Origin: Streptomyces omiyaensis
GTDB taxonomy: Bacteria; Actinomycetota; Actinomycetes; Streptomycetales; Streptomycetaceae
Assembly (NCBI RefSeq): GCF_014650895.1
Contig: NZ_BMVV01000024.1
Coordinates: forward strand, 1 to 64,000
Direction: 5' to 3'
DNA length: 64,000 bases
Shown: positions 21,149 through 28,239 of the stretch, piece after piece
How the letters are laid out: each line of letters opens with the position of its first letter
Numbering within the stretch: position 1 is the stretch's first letter
Translations under genes and position numbers: made by a program
The notes under the pieces: model-generated
Told to the model about the DNA's origin: nothing
Databases searched by the model: none
What the model saw: only the letters and a program-made list of their open reading frames with translations

Positions 21149-21643
21149 ATGACCGAGTACGAGCCCACCGCGCAGGCCCGCGCCGCCGCCGGCCGCGCCA
21201 CCACGCTCGCGGAGATCGCCCGACGCCGCGCCATGCTCGCCTCCGCCTGGGACCGCCGGGCGCTCCACATCATCGCCGAGCTGCTCGACATCGTCGCCCT
21301 GTCGCTCTACGAGGACGCGCCGACCGAGACCGACGGCATCCCCGACGACGCGCGGTCCGCCCTCGCCGACGCCGAGGAAACCGCCACCGAAACCCCCGGG
21401 ACCGGGTTCCCCCGGCGGTTCGGCCAGTACGTCACCCACCCTCTGACCGCCCGCCCGCTGGAGACCGAGCCCGCCCCCGGCTGCGACCTCAGCGACGAGG
21501 ACGACCGGCTCACCTCCGCGCTCGGCACTCTGCACGGCCACCTCGCCGCGGCCGCCACCGAGGAGGTCTCCCTGGCCCTCCTGGAGGCCGTGTTCGCCCT
21601 GCACGACAAGCGCGCCGACCTCGCCCAGCTCGCCCGCAGCTGA
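21149..21643 (+). CDS. Hypothetical protein (164 aa)
   Basis: Mostly helical (AQARAAAGRATTLAEIARRRAM split by turns; WDRRALHIIAELLDIVALSLYED). A loop segment GFPRRFGQYVTHPLTARPLE precedes a C-terminal helical hairpin (SALGTLHGHLAAAATEEVS). No family recognised. An in-frame TTG at 21134 is possible, but the ATG at 21149 has a GAAGGGG site at better spacing. Confidence 0.65.
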   Translation: MTEYEPTAQARAAAGRATTLAEIARRRAMLASAWDRRALHIIAELLDIVALSLYEDAPTETDGIPDDARSALADAEETATETPGTGFPRRFGQYVTHPLTARPLETEPAPGCDLSDEDDRLTSALGTLHGHLAAAATEEVSLALLEAVFALHDKRADLAQLARS

Positions 21644-21691
21644 GTTCGCCCCCGGTCCGCCATCCGAGGGCGGACCGGCGGCGGGCCCCGG

Positions 21692-21731
21692 CCGGCGGGG
21701 GAGCGGGGCGGGAATCCCGCTCCCTCGCCGG
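21692..21731 (+). promoter_or_regulatory. Hairpin element E5 with GCGGGAAT loop
   Basis: A 16-bp stem with one G-T wobble (21692-21707 with 21716-21731) closes GCGGGAAT at 21708-21715. Compared with E3, many stem pairs are different but complementary. Confidence 0.75.
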
Positions 21732-21775
21732 GCCCGGCACAACCGCACCGAACACCTTGACCAGGAGAGAGAGCC

Positions 21776-22141
21776 ATGACCTGCGACACCGCCATCCACG
21801 ACATCGCCGACGCCGCCCGCGCCCTGCGAGCGCTTCCGCGCGGCCCGGAGACCGGCCGCTGGAGCGTCGTCTTCGCGGACTTCGGCCACGCGATGCTGCC
21901 CCTGGCCACCCTGCCCACGCCGGTGGACGAAGCGGCCGCCACCGAGCTGTTCGTCACCCTCCACGTCCAGGGGCTCTCGTCCTACGAGCTGGAGGCCCCC
22001 GACGCCGCCACCGCCGAGGCGACGGCCAGCGCGTACTTCGAGCAGCAGCGCGCCGAGGTCCGGCCCTGGCGCGACAGCTGGCTCACGGCCGCGCCGGGCA
22101 CCGTGATCGAGGGGGCCGCCTCCGCTCCCTTCCTCGTCTGA
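21776..22141 (+). CDS. Hypothetical protein (121 aa)
   Basis: An alpha-beta protein: an N-terminal helix (IHDIADAARALRALPRG), strands (RWSVVFADFGHAMLPLATL), and a helix-strand-helix end (ATAEATASAYFEQQRAEV). No family recognised. An AGGAGAGAGAG site lies right before the ATG. It follows hairpin E5. Confidence 0.65.
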   Translation: MTCDTAIHDIADAARALRALPRGPETGRWSVVFADFGHAMLPLATLPTPVDEAAATELFVTLHVQGLSSYELEAPDAATAEATASAYFEQQRAEVRPWRDSWLTAAPGTVIEGAASAPFLV

Positions 22142-22279
22142 CCCGACCCAGCCGGGTCCGGCCCGGGCGGCGGAGCGAACCTCCGGCCGTCCGGGCCGAT
22201 CCGCGTCGCAGGCGCGCCGGCACCGGCCCGGGGAGCCTGCGGGGGTCATCGAGCAGGGGCCGCCTGCGGGCAGAGAAAA

Positions 22280-22319
22280 GGCCCGACGGGGCGCAATAGC
22301 GTGGGAATCCCGTCGGGCC
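22280..22319 (+). promoter_or_regulatory. Hairpin element E6, variant loop
   Basis: An 11-bp perfect stem (GGCCCGACGGG/CCCGTCGGGCC) closes an 18-base loop ending in GTGGGAAT, so the conserved loop is changed at one base and preceded by a ten-base insertion with an inner CGC/GCG stem. ACCGAGGGCCCTCAACGAA follows. Confidence 0.65.
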
Positions 22320-22409
22320 GGCGGCTCGGCCACCGAGGGCCCTCAACGAACCCATAACCGAACCAAGGCACCATCGTATCCGTCCCCGACACCACCAGGA
22401 GCAACTCCC

Positions 22410-23054
22410 GTGAAGACCATCGGCGGCCGCCAGTGGGCGAACCGCGACGACCTGATCGCCCACACCGGCTACAGCCGCACCACCATCGCCGACCTGTGGC
22501 GCGACCGCGAGACCAACGGCCATCCGCAGCCCCGCCTCATCCACCGCGTCATGCACTGGGACCTGGAGGAGTGGACCGGGTGGTTCGAGCAGCACCGCCA
22601 GCAGTCCGCCGCCCCCTCGTCGAAGCCCGACCCGGCGTCGAGGGTCGACCGCAGCGGCGACCCGGACGAGCTCCTCCCGCCGGCCGCGCAGGCCCGTCTG
22701 CTCGGCGTCGACCCCAGCCGGATCACCCAGTACGGCAAGAAGCCGCCCGCCGGCTGGCCGGAGCCCGCGTACGTCGAGCAGCTGCCCACCCGCACCCGCG
22801 AGTACCGCACCCGGCGCCAGCTGTGGGAGTTCGCCGACGGCAACCCGGCCTTCGGTACCGCCGGAGGCCGTCCGCCCGGCCCCGCACCCACCGCGAAGAC
22901 CCCCGACCCCCGTATCCGGCAGGCCGCCCGCGCGCTCCAGGCCGCGCCGCACGCCGGGGCGGGGGTGGTGGCCGCCGACCTCGCCGAGAAGTATGGCGGA
23001 TCCGTCCACACGTGGAAGCGCATCATCACCGAGGCCCGCAAGACGGCGGGTTGA
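22410..23054 (+). CDS. Putative DNA-binding protein with repeated helix-turn-helix-like parts (214 aa)
   Basis: The N-terminal segment (WANRDDLIAHTGYSRTTIAD, LWRDRETNGHPQP) looks like a MerR/AlpA-type helix-turn-helix. A second similar unit follows near residue 90 (AQARLLGVDPSRITQYGK, KPPAGWPEPAY). The C-terminal 40 residues (VVAADLAEKYGGSVHTWKRI) form a third possible helix-turn-helix. A transcriptional or DNA-architectural role within the hairpin-array region is likely. It starts with GTG at 22410 after an AGGAGC site, 90 bases downstream of hairpin E6. Confidence 0.65.
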   Translation: MKTIGGRQWANRDDLIAHTGYSRTTIADLWRDRETNGHPQPRLIHRVMHWDLEEWTGWFEQHRQQSAAPSSKPDPASRVDRSGDPDELLPPAAQARLLGVDPSRITQYGKKPPAGWPEPAYVEQLPTRTREYRTRRQLWEFADGNPAFGTAGGRPPGPAPTAKTPDPRIRQAARALQAAPHAGAGVVAADLAEKYGGSVHTWKRIITEARKTAG

Positions 23055-23095
23055 GGCGGCTCCGCCGCGCGGCCGGGGAAGAGGCGACAGGCGCA

Positions 23096-23144
23096 CTGAC
23101 CTGCGCAGGTCAGCCTTGACCCCTGCATGAGAATTTGAGAGTAT
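23096..23144 (+). promoter_or_regulatory. Promoter P2 with upstream palindrome
   Basis: -35 TTGACC (23116-23121), 17-bp spacer, -10 GAGTAT (23139-23144). An 18-bp perfect palindrome (CTGACCTGCGCAGGTCAG, 23096-23113) ends two bases before the -35 and may bind a regulator. The predicted start of transcription at about 23151 coincides with hairpin E7. Confidence 0.7.
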
Positions 23145-23151
23145 TGGTTAC

Positions 23152-23180
23152 GTCGGAACGGGGCGGGAATCCCGGCCGGC
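23152..23180 (+). promoter_or_regulatory. Hairpin element E7 with GCGGGAAT loop
   Basis: Stem GTCGG-aa-CGGG / CCCG-g-CCGGC (one T-G wobble) closes GCGGGAAT at 23163-23170. Compared with E1, the inner stem changes from GGGG/CCCC to CGGG/CCCG, keeping pairs. ACCGAGAACCCTCAACCCC follows. Confidence 0.7.
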
Positions 23181-23232
23181 GCAGGGCCACGGCCCACCAC
23201 ACCGAGAACCCTCAACCCCGCAAGGGAAGCTG

Positions 23233-24930
23233 ATGAGTCACGCCCAGAACGCCCCCGTGCCTCCGGGAGCGGAACAGCTCCTTCGGATCGCCCGCGCCGC
23301 CGCCGGCCTCGCCGTCGCCGCAGCTGACCACGCCACCGACGCCGTGTGCCACAGCCGCTCGGGCAGTACCGTGCGCCTGGAGGAGGCCATGCACGCGGCC
23401 CACGCCCAGGCCCTTGAAGCGGAGAAGTACGCGGGCTGGGCGGCCGGATGGCAGGCCGAGAGCACCGGCGAACACGTCCTCCGCCGCTACGCCACCCGCG
23501 CGGCCGACGCCGCCATCCGCGCGCAGGCGGCCGCCGGGGTCGAGATGACGGCGGCCGCGCTGCGCAGCCAGCTCGACCAGGCGCCGACCGCCCAGGAGCA
23601 CGCCGAGCGCGAGAGCGAGCGGCGCCGCGAGGAGGCCCGGCAGGAGGCCGAAGAACGGGCCGAGACCGGCCTGGACGCGGACAACCGGCACCAGGCGCGG
23701 ATGAACGCCTACTACGCCGAGAGCGCCGTTCCCGCGCTGGGCTGGACGGCCGGACACGTGCGCGTCCTGGAGGCCGCCGCCACCGGCCGCCTGTACTGGC
23801 GCGACAAGCAGGCCCGCCAGGCCGCGCAGCACGGCCAGTGGGAAGGCGGCCGGAAGATCAGTGCCGAGCGGACCCGCGCCCTGTACGGCGCGCGCTTCCT
23901 CACCGCCGTCCGCCAGGCCGACGGCACCCGCCTCCTCACCCTCAGCCCCATGGGCCAGGCCGCCCTGGAACTCGCCCGCCTCCACCCCGAAGGCCTGTAC
24001 GCGACGGACCAGGACGCCTATCAGGCCCGCTACGACCGCGCCGCGAAGCGCCACCGGCGCAGCGACGACAAGAAGGCCGCCGCGCGCCGACTTCCCCCGC
24101 TCGACGCCGTCGTGCTGCGCCTCTACCGGCGGCCGATGACGCTCGCCGAGCAGGAACTGCGGGCGCAGCGCGACGCGGCCGCGCAGTGGGAGGGCGAGGG
24201 CGGCTCCTGCCCCGGGGTGCAGACGCCCCGCCCGGCCGCCGAAGCCGCCGCAGGGCCGACCGCGACCACGGCCCGCCGCTCCGTCCCCGCCTCGCCGGCG
24301 GCCCCGTCCGGACAGGTCATGCTGCGCCGCCTGTTCGCTCCCCGCCGGGCAGCCGAGCCGGCCCGGGACCCGCTCCGCACGGTCATCCGCCGCCCCCGGC
24401 GCACCCTCACCCCGCAGGAGCGCCGGACCGTCCAGGACGTCCCGCTGTTGAACTTTCAGGGAGCCCTGATCATGGGCCTGGTCGACCCGGTGCCCAACGC
24501 CTCGCCGATGTCCGAAGCCGAGGGGGCATGGGTGCGCGAGCACGCCTGGGCCGCCCACTTTTCCACCGTCGACAGTAAATACCCTTGGGGCTTTTACCGG
24601 TGGGCCACGTGCGAGCGCGGAGTCTGCTGGAACTGCCTGGCGAGCCGGTGCGACCTGTGCGTCCACCGCCAGAAGGGCGGCCCGGACGTGGACGACAACC
24701 GCGACTGGGTCTACGGCTCGACAGGCCAGGTCGTCGCCCGGCTCATCCTCCGCGCCGACGACGCGCCGTGCGTCTGGTGGTGCCGCTGCGACTGCGCCAA
24801 GGACGGCCCCGCCCCCGACCGGAAACCGGCTCCGGCGGCGATCCCCGAACCCGCCCCCGAGCAGGCCCCGCCGGCGAAGACGCCCCGCCGCCGCGCCGAT
24901 GCTCACCCGGTTCAGGGCGCCTTCTTCTGA
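23233..24930 (+). CDS. Multidomain hypothetical protein with DUF6248-like C-terminus (565 aa)
   Basis: The N-terminal 160 residues are alanine-rich helices and a coiled coil (ESERRREEARQEAEERAE). A middle winged-helix-like part (about 165-270; GWTAGHVRVLEAAATGRLYW, TRALYGARFLTAVRQADG, RLLTLSPMGQAALELA) resembles proteins that read DNA or act as transcription adaptors. The C-terminal 120 residues contain a cysteine-rich module (CERGVCWNCLASRCDLCVHR, then CVWWCRCDCAK) that resembles DUF6248, by memory. The cysteines probably bind zinc. The region before that module (VPLLNFQGALIMGLVDPVPN) may once have been the start of a separate gene, so this could be a fusion. It is driven by P2 and hairpin E7. 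Function unknown. Confidence 0.65.
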   Translation: MSHAQNAPVPPGAEQLLRIARAAAGLAVAAADHATDAVCHSRSGSTVRLEEAMHAAHAQALEAEKYAGWAAGWQAESTGEHVLRRYATRAADAAIRAQAAAGVEMTAAALRSQLDQAPTAQEHAERESERRREEARQEAEERAETGLDADNRHQARMNAYYAESAVPALGWTAGHVRVLEAAATGRLYWRDKQARQAAQHGQWEGGRKISAERTRALYGARFLTAVRQADGTRLLTLSPMGQAALELARLHPEGLYATDQDAYQARYDRAAKRHRRSDDKKAAARRLPPLDAVVLRLYRRPMTLAEQELRAQRDAAAQWEGEGGSCPGVQTPRPAAEAAAGPTATTARRSVPASPAAPSGQVMLRRLFAPRRAAEPARDPLRTVIRRPRRTLTPQERRTVQDVPLLNFQGALIMGLVDPVPNASPMSEAEGAWVREHAWAAHFSTVDSKYPWGFYRWATCERGVCWNCLASRCDLCVHRQKGGPDVDDNRDWVYGSTGQVVARLILRADDAPCVWWCRCDCAKDGPAPDRKPAPAAIPEPAPEQAPPAKTPRRRADAHPVQGAFF

Positions 24931-25094
24931 CCGCGCTCCGCGGCGAGGCCCGAAGGATCTACCGGGCCTCGCCGCCCCCTCCTGGCCGTCCGCTGCGGGT
25001 GCCCTGGGGAGCGCCTACCGTCACATGGCACGCGTGGCCACCTGGGACGGCGACTGCGGGAGCGCGGGGCGTCCGACAAGCGGCCGGCGGCGAG

Positions 25095-25307
25095 GGGAGG
25101 GGGGCCGGGTGACCGGCCGCAGGCCGCCCGACGGCACCGCGCGGGGCGCGGACCGTACCCCCGACGTCGCCACGGACCGCGCGTGAGGCGACCGCGCCCT
25201 GGCGCCTTGGCCGATGGGGGGCAGTAGCTGCCGCGATGTGGCTGATGCCGTCGTCCCGCAGCGGCCTGACGCCACCTCAAAACACCTCCTGACCAGCGCC
25301 TTTATGC
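25095..25307 (+). repeat. Noncoding upstream region shared with 18630-18902
   Basis: Second copy of the duplicated upstream region described at 18630-18902, about 50 bases shorter. It separates the gene ending at 24930 from promoter P3. No convincing gene lies in 24931-25307. Confidence 0.55.
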
Positions 25308-25336
25308 TTGACCGGCAACTCAAAACTTGAGAGTAT
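25308..25336 (+). promoter_or_regulatory. Promoter P3 of the methyltransferase gene
   Basis: -35 TTGACC (25308-25313), 17-bp spacer, -10 GAGTAT (25331-25336), as in P1 and P2. The predicted start at about 25343 lies at the foot of hairpin E8. Confidence 0.7.
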
Positions 25337-25341
25337 TGGTT

Positions 25342-25378
25342 GTGTCGGAATGAGGGGCGGGAATCCCGAATCCGGCGC
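25342..25378 (+). promoter_or_regulatory. Hairpin element E8 with GCGGGAAT loop
   Basis: An outer stem GTCGGA/TCCGGC (one T-G wobble), an internal loop, and an inner GGG/CCC stem close GCGGGAAT at 25357-25364. ACCGAACAACCTCAACACCGAAGG follows before the ATG at 25425. Confidence 0.7.
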
Positions 25379-25424
25379 ACGGCCCCGGGCCACACCGAAC
25401 AACCTCAACACCGAAGGACAGGGC

Positions 25425-27140
25425 ATGACGGACACCCAGGAGCGCACCGAGGACACCGGTGCCGCCACGGACGAGGAAGGCCGCCCGTACGCGAACGGCT
25501 TCCGGCCGGCGACGTACGAGTGGGACGGCTGGACGTGCGCCGACTGCACCGTCTGTGGCGCCGGAGCGGCATGCGCCGACTGCGATGCCTGCACCGCCTT
25601 CGCCGCGCCGTACCCGCCGCGCTGGGCGAAGGCCTGGGAGGAGGGAATGCCCGAGCGCGGCGTCGAGGCCTTCGGCGGCCCCGGCGGCATGTCCACCGGC
25701 CGCGGCCTGGTCGACGACGGAGGTGACTGGGTCCTGATCGAGTTCAACCGGGACGCCGCCGCGACCGCCCGCGCGGCCGGTCACTGGGTGATCGAGGCCG
25801 ACATCCGGACCCTCGACCCCCGCCACCCCGCCCTCCGAGGCGTCCGCCGATTCCACGGCTCCCCTCCGTGCCAGACGCTCAGCGACGCGGGCAAGCGCAC
25901 CGGATGGAACGCCGACGAGATCAGCGAACTCCAGTCGATCATGTGGCAGGCCAGCGAGGCCTTCGGCTTCCTTGAGGTCGACGACCTGTGCTCCCTCTAC
26001 GGCGGCCCCCACCACTACTTCGGCGACGTCATCGACGGCATGGAGGACCACCCCGACGCGCACGAATGGGGCGAGCTCTGCGGCGGCGGCCACCTGCCGC
26101 CCTGCATGACCCCCGCCGACTTCCGCAAGTGGGCCGCCTCGGTCGTCACCGACGAGCGAACCGCCCTCATGGCCGAGATGCTCATCTGGCCCATGTGCCT
26201 GATCCAGATCGGCGCCCCGCTGGTGTCCATCACCATGGAGCAGTCCGCCAACCTCCTCCGGCAGACCCCCGCCCTCGCCGAGGCGATCCAGTCCGAGATC
26301 ACCAGCGTCGAAGGCCTCGGCTGGGCATGGTGCTCGTGGCAGATCGCCGACGCCGCCGACTACGGCGCGGCCACCCACCGCGAGCGCGCGTGGATGGTCG
26401 CCACCCGCTACGACAAGCCCCGCTACGCCGAGGACATCGACGGCCAGGCGGCGGCCCGGAAGATGTGGGCGCACGTCCTCAAGAAGACCGGCAGGCTCCC
26501 GGACTGGACGCCGGAACTCGACCGCTGCATCGAGCCCTACCAGAGCCGCCCGGCCCTGCCGACGGTGACCGTCGCGACCGCGCTGAACCTCCCCGAGGAC
26601 TGGTGGGCCGACACCCGCGGCAAGCGCAAGGTCAACCCCGCCACCGGCAAGGCGATGGGCGGCGGATCCTTCCGCCTCAACGCCGTCGGGCAGTGCGTCA
26701 CCGCCCCCTGGTACGGGATCAAGTTCCGCCCGGCGCACGTCCCCCAGGGCGAGGGCACGACCACGATCTCCCTGCCGGACCTCGGCGCACTCGTCGGCTT
26801 CCCGCGCGACTACCTGTGGACCTACATCCCGGCCCGGACGGGGGCCAAGGGTACCCGGAACATCGCCCAGATGATCGCCGACGGCGTCTCGGCGTTCAAC
26901 GGCGCGGCCTTCTCCGCCGCCGTCCAGGGCAAGGACTGGTACGAGCCGACCGCGGCCTACCAGGCCAAGCTGTACCGGCTCGACGCGCACCACCGCAGGA
27001 CCGCCGCCCCGACGCTTCCGGAGTCCCGGCAGGCCGAGCAGATGTCCCTCTTCACCGAGGCCGACGACAAGCAGCTCCTGCGCAAGCTGTTCGCCCCCCG
27101 CACCCCGGCGGCGCCCGTCAGCACCGACCGAGTCGCCTGA
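25425..27140 (+). CDS. C5-cytosine DNA methyltransferase (571 aa)
   Basis: Motifs of C5-methyltransferases are in order: motif I EAFGGPGGMSTG (SAM binding, near residue 85), motif IV GSPPCQTLSD with catalytic Cys149, a motif VI-like ITMEQS in place of ENV, motif VIII ATHRERAWMVA, and motif X RNIAQMIADGVSAFNG. Between VIII and X a variable target-recognition region of about 150 residues is present. An unusual cysteine cluster precedes motif I (Cys 38, 41, 44, 50, 53, 56), probably a zinc-binding add-on. No restriction enzyme gene is adjacent, so it is an orphan enzyme that could protect the element from host restriction. The start is set by the GAAGGACAGG site; the frame is open further upstream. 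Promoter P3 and hairpin E8 drive it. Confidence 0.85.
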   Translation: MTDTQERTEDTGAATDEEGRPYANGFRPATYEWDGWTCADCTVCGAGAACADCDACTAFAAPYPPRWAKAWEEGMPERGVEAFGGPGGMSTGRGLVDDGGDWVLIEFNRDAAATARAAGHWVIEADIRTLDPRHPALRGVRRFHGSPPCQTLSDAGKRTGWNADEISELQSIMWQASEAFGFLEVDDLCSLYGGPHHYFGDVIDGMEDHPDAHEWGELCGGGHLPPCMTPADFRKWAASVVTDERTALMAEMLIWPMCLIQIGAPLVSITMEQSANLLRQTPALAEAIQSEITSVEGLGWAWCSWQIADAADYGAATHRERAWMVATRYDKPRYAEDIDGQAAARKMWAHVLKKTGRLPDWTPELDRCIEPYQSRPALPTVTVATALNLPEDWWADTRGKRKVNPATGKAMGGGSFRLNAVGQCVTAPWYGIKFRPAHVPQGEGTTTISLPDLGALVGFPRDYLWTYIPARTGAKGTRNIAQMIADGVSAFNGAAFSAAVQGKDWYEPTAAYQAKLYRLDAHHRRTAAPTLPESRQAEQMSLFTEADDKQLLRKLFAPRTPAAPVSTDRVA

Positions 27141-27150
27141 CCTGACGTCC

Positions 27151-27197
27151 ACCAACGAGAAGGGCCCCGCCTGACGGCGGGGCCCTTCCACGTTGGT
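27151..27197. terminator. Bidirectional terminator between convergent genes
   Basis: A 12-bp stem (AAGGGCCCCGCC/GGCGGGGCCCTT) with a TGAC loop is extended by outer arms ACCAACG/CGTTGGT. It serves the methyltransferase gene and the leftward gene 27205-27561. Confidence 0.8.
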
Positions 27198-27204
27198 GTC
27201 TTCC

Positions 27205-27561
27205 TCAGCCGGACTGGGTGTCAGCGCCGACCGGTGCGGCGTTTCCGGGGCTGTCCTGCGCGGGCACCGCCGCCGGCGAGGCCGTCGCCGGGGTGCTCTT
27301 CTTCGCCGTCACGGGGCGTCGGCTCCGCGGGCGTCCCTTCGGCCGCCTGGCGGGCTCCCCGATGCCGAGCTCGGTCAGTTCCTCAACCGTCCACCCCGCA
27401 GCCTCAGCGTCGGCGTAGGCCTTGCCGTACGGCTCGTCGAGCGCGGCGATCTGACGAAGGAGCTCGGCGCGCTCGTCCTGGATCTGTGCCAGAGGCTCGA
27501 TCGCCTCGGCGCGGGCCGCGAGCGCGGCCTGCATGCGTTGCAGGATCTCGTTTGCAGACAT
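27205..27561 (-). CDS. Coiled-coil protein with basic AT-hook-like tail (118 aa)
   Basis: The first 60 residues form a coiled coil (EILQRMQAALAARAEAIEPL, QDERAELLRQIAALDEPYG). A short helix-turn (GWTVEELTELGIGEP) is followed by a basic patch KGRPRSRRPV resembling an AT-hook and a disordered Ala/Pro tail. It may bind DNA near the candidate oriT that lies directly upstream of it. The ATG at 27561 is preferred over 27591. Confidence 0.65.
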   Translation of the reverse strand: MSANEILQRMQAALAARAEAIEPLAQIQDERAELLRQIAALDEPYGKAYADAEAAGWTVEELTELGIGEPARRPKGRPRSRRPVTAKKSTPATASPAAVPAQDSPGNAAPVGADTQSG

Positions 27562-27653
27562 GCTGGCATCGTACTGTCCCGGTAGAACCATCCACCGGGA
27601 CGCCGCCTCAACTCGCCCAGTTCTCGATGTTTTTGAGCCCAGCTCAGGACGAT

Positions 27654-27750
27654 ACCGGTACCTGGGGGCACCCCCTTAGAAACCGGTAGCAAGTTAGTAG
27701 TTACTGATATCAGTAACCAGGATCTCGGCTAGAGGTCCACTAGGGTGGAC
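27654..27750. other. Candidate origin of transfer (oriT) with palindromes
   Basis: The intergenic region upstream of mobC and the relaxase holds a perfect 18-bp palindrome (GTTACTGATATCAGTAAC, 27700-27717), an inverted repeat GTCCAC-tagg-GTGGAC (27735-27750) and a direct repeat ACCGGTA (27654-27660, 27682-27688). Inverted repeats beside relaxosome genes are typical of oriT. The palindrome could instead be an operator for the divergent genes. Confidence 0.5.
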
Positions 27751-27804
27751 AGCCGGTGATCATGGGTCCGAGCACGGACCGGGAAAGACCCCGAGGGGGC
27801 TGTG

Positions 27805-28239
27805 ATGGCAGAGCCAGCAGCGGATGAGAACGATCGTCGCCCCGCTCAGCGGAGACGTGAGCGTGAAGCCGGCGGTCGACGCTCGAACCGATTCCTGGTG
27901 TCCTATAACGACGCCGAGCACGCGCTCGTCAAGGCGGCCGCCGATCGGGAGAGTCAGGCCTTGGCTTCCTGGGTCGGACACGTTTCCCTGGCGGTGGCAG
28001 AGGACACCGTCGTGCCGACATCGATCAGTGCCAAGGCGGTCGTCGCGGAGCTGATCGAGGCGCGCAAGCAGCTCAGGAGGATCGGCACCAACTACAACCA
28101 GATCGCCAAGGTCCTGAACTCGGAGGGCGAGGTGACCGATGCGCAGATGGACGCCGTGCACCGGGCGCTGGTGACCGCGATCCGACGCATGGACGAGGCC
28201 ACCCTTCAGTTGATGCGGGAGAGGAAGGAGAAGGAGTGA
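27805..28239 (+). CDS. mobC: MobC-family relaxosome accessory protein (144 aa)
   Basis: The signature of MobC proteins, LRRIGTNYNQIAKVLNSEG, is near residues 90-110. It is preceded by a helical part with SYNDAEHALVKAAADRES and a very basic N-terminus (RRPAQRRREREAGGRRSNR). MobC proteins bind oriT and help the relaxase open the strands at the nick site. The ATG at 27805 is chosen with the GAGGGGG site; a GTG one codon earlier is possible. Its TGA overlaps the GTG start of the relaxase gene, so the two are translationally coupled. Confidence 0.85.
   Translation: MAEPAADENDRRPAQRRREREAGGRRSNRFLVSYNDAEHALVKAAADRESQALASWVGHVSLAVAEDTVVPTSISAKAVVAELIEARKQLRRIGTNYNQIAKVLNSEGEVTDAQMDAVHRALVTAIRRMDEATLQLMRERKEKE

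Noticed and set aside
18939..25378. E-element hairpins as ordinary intrinsic terminators
   Set aside because: Terminators need no conserved loop; here the loop and a downstream strip are conserved, and three copies sit right after a promoter. Some termination or attenuation activity is still possible.
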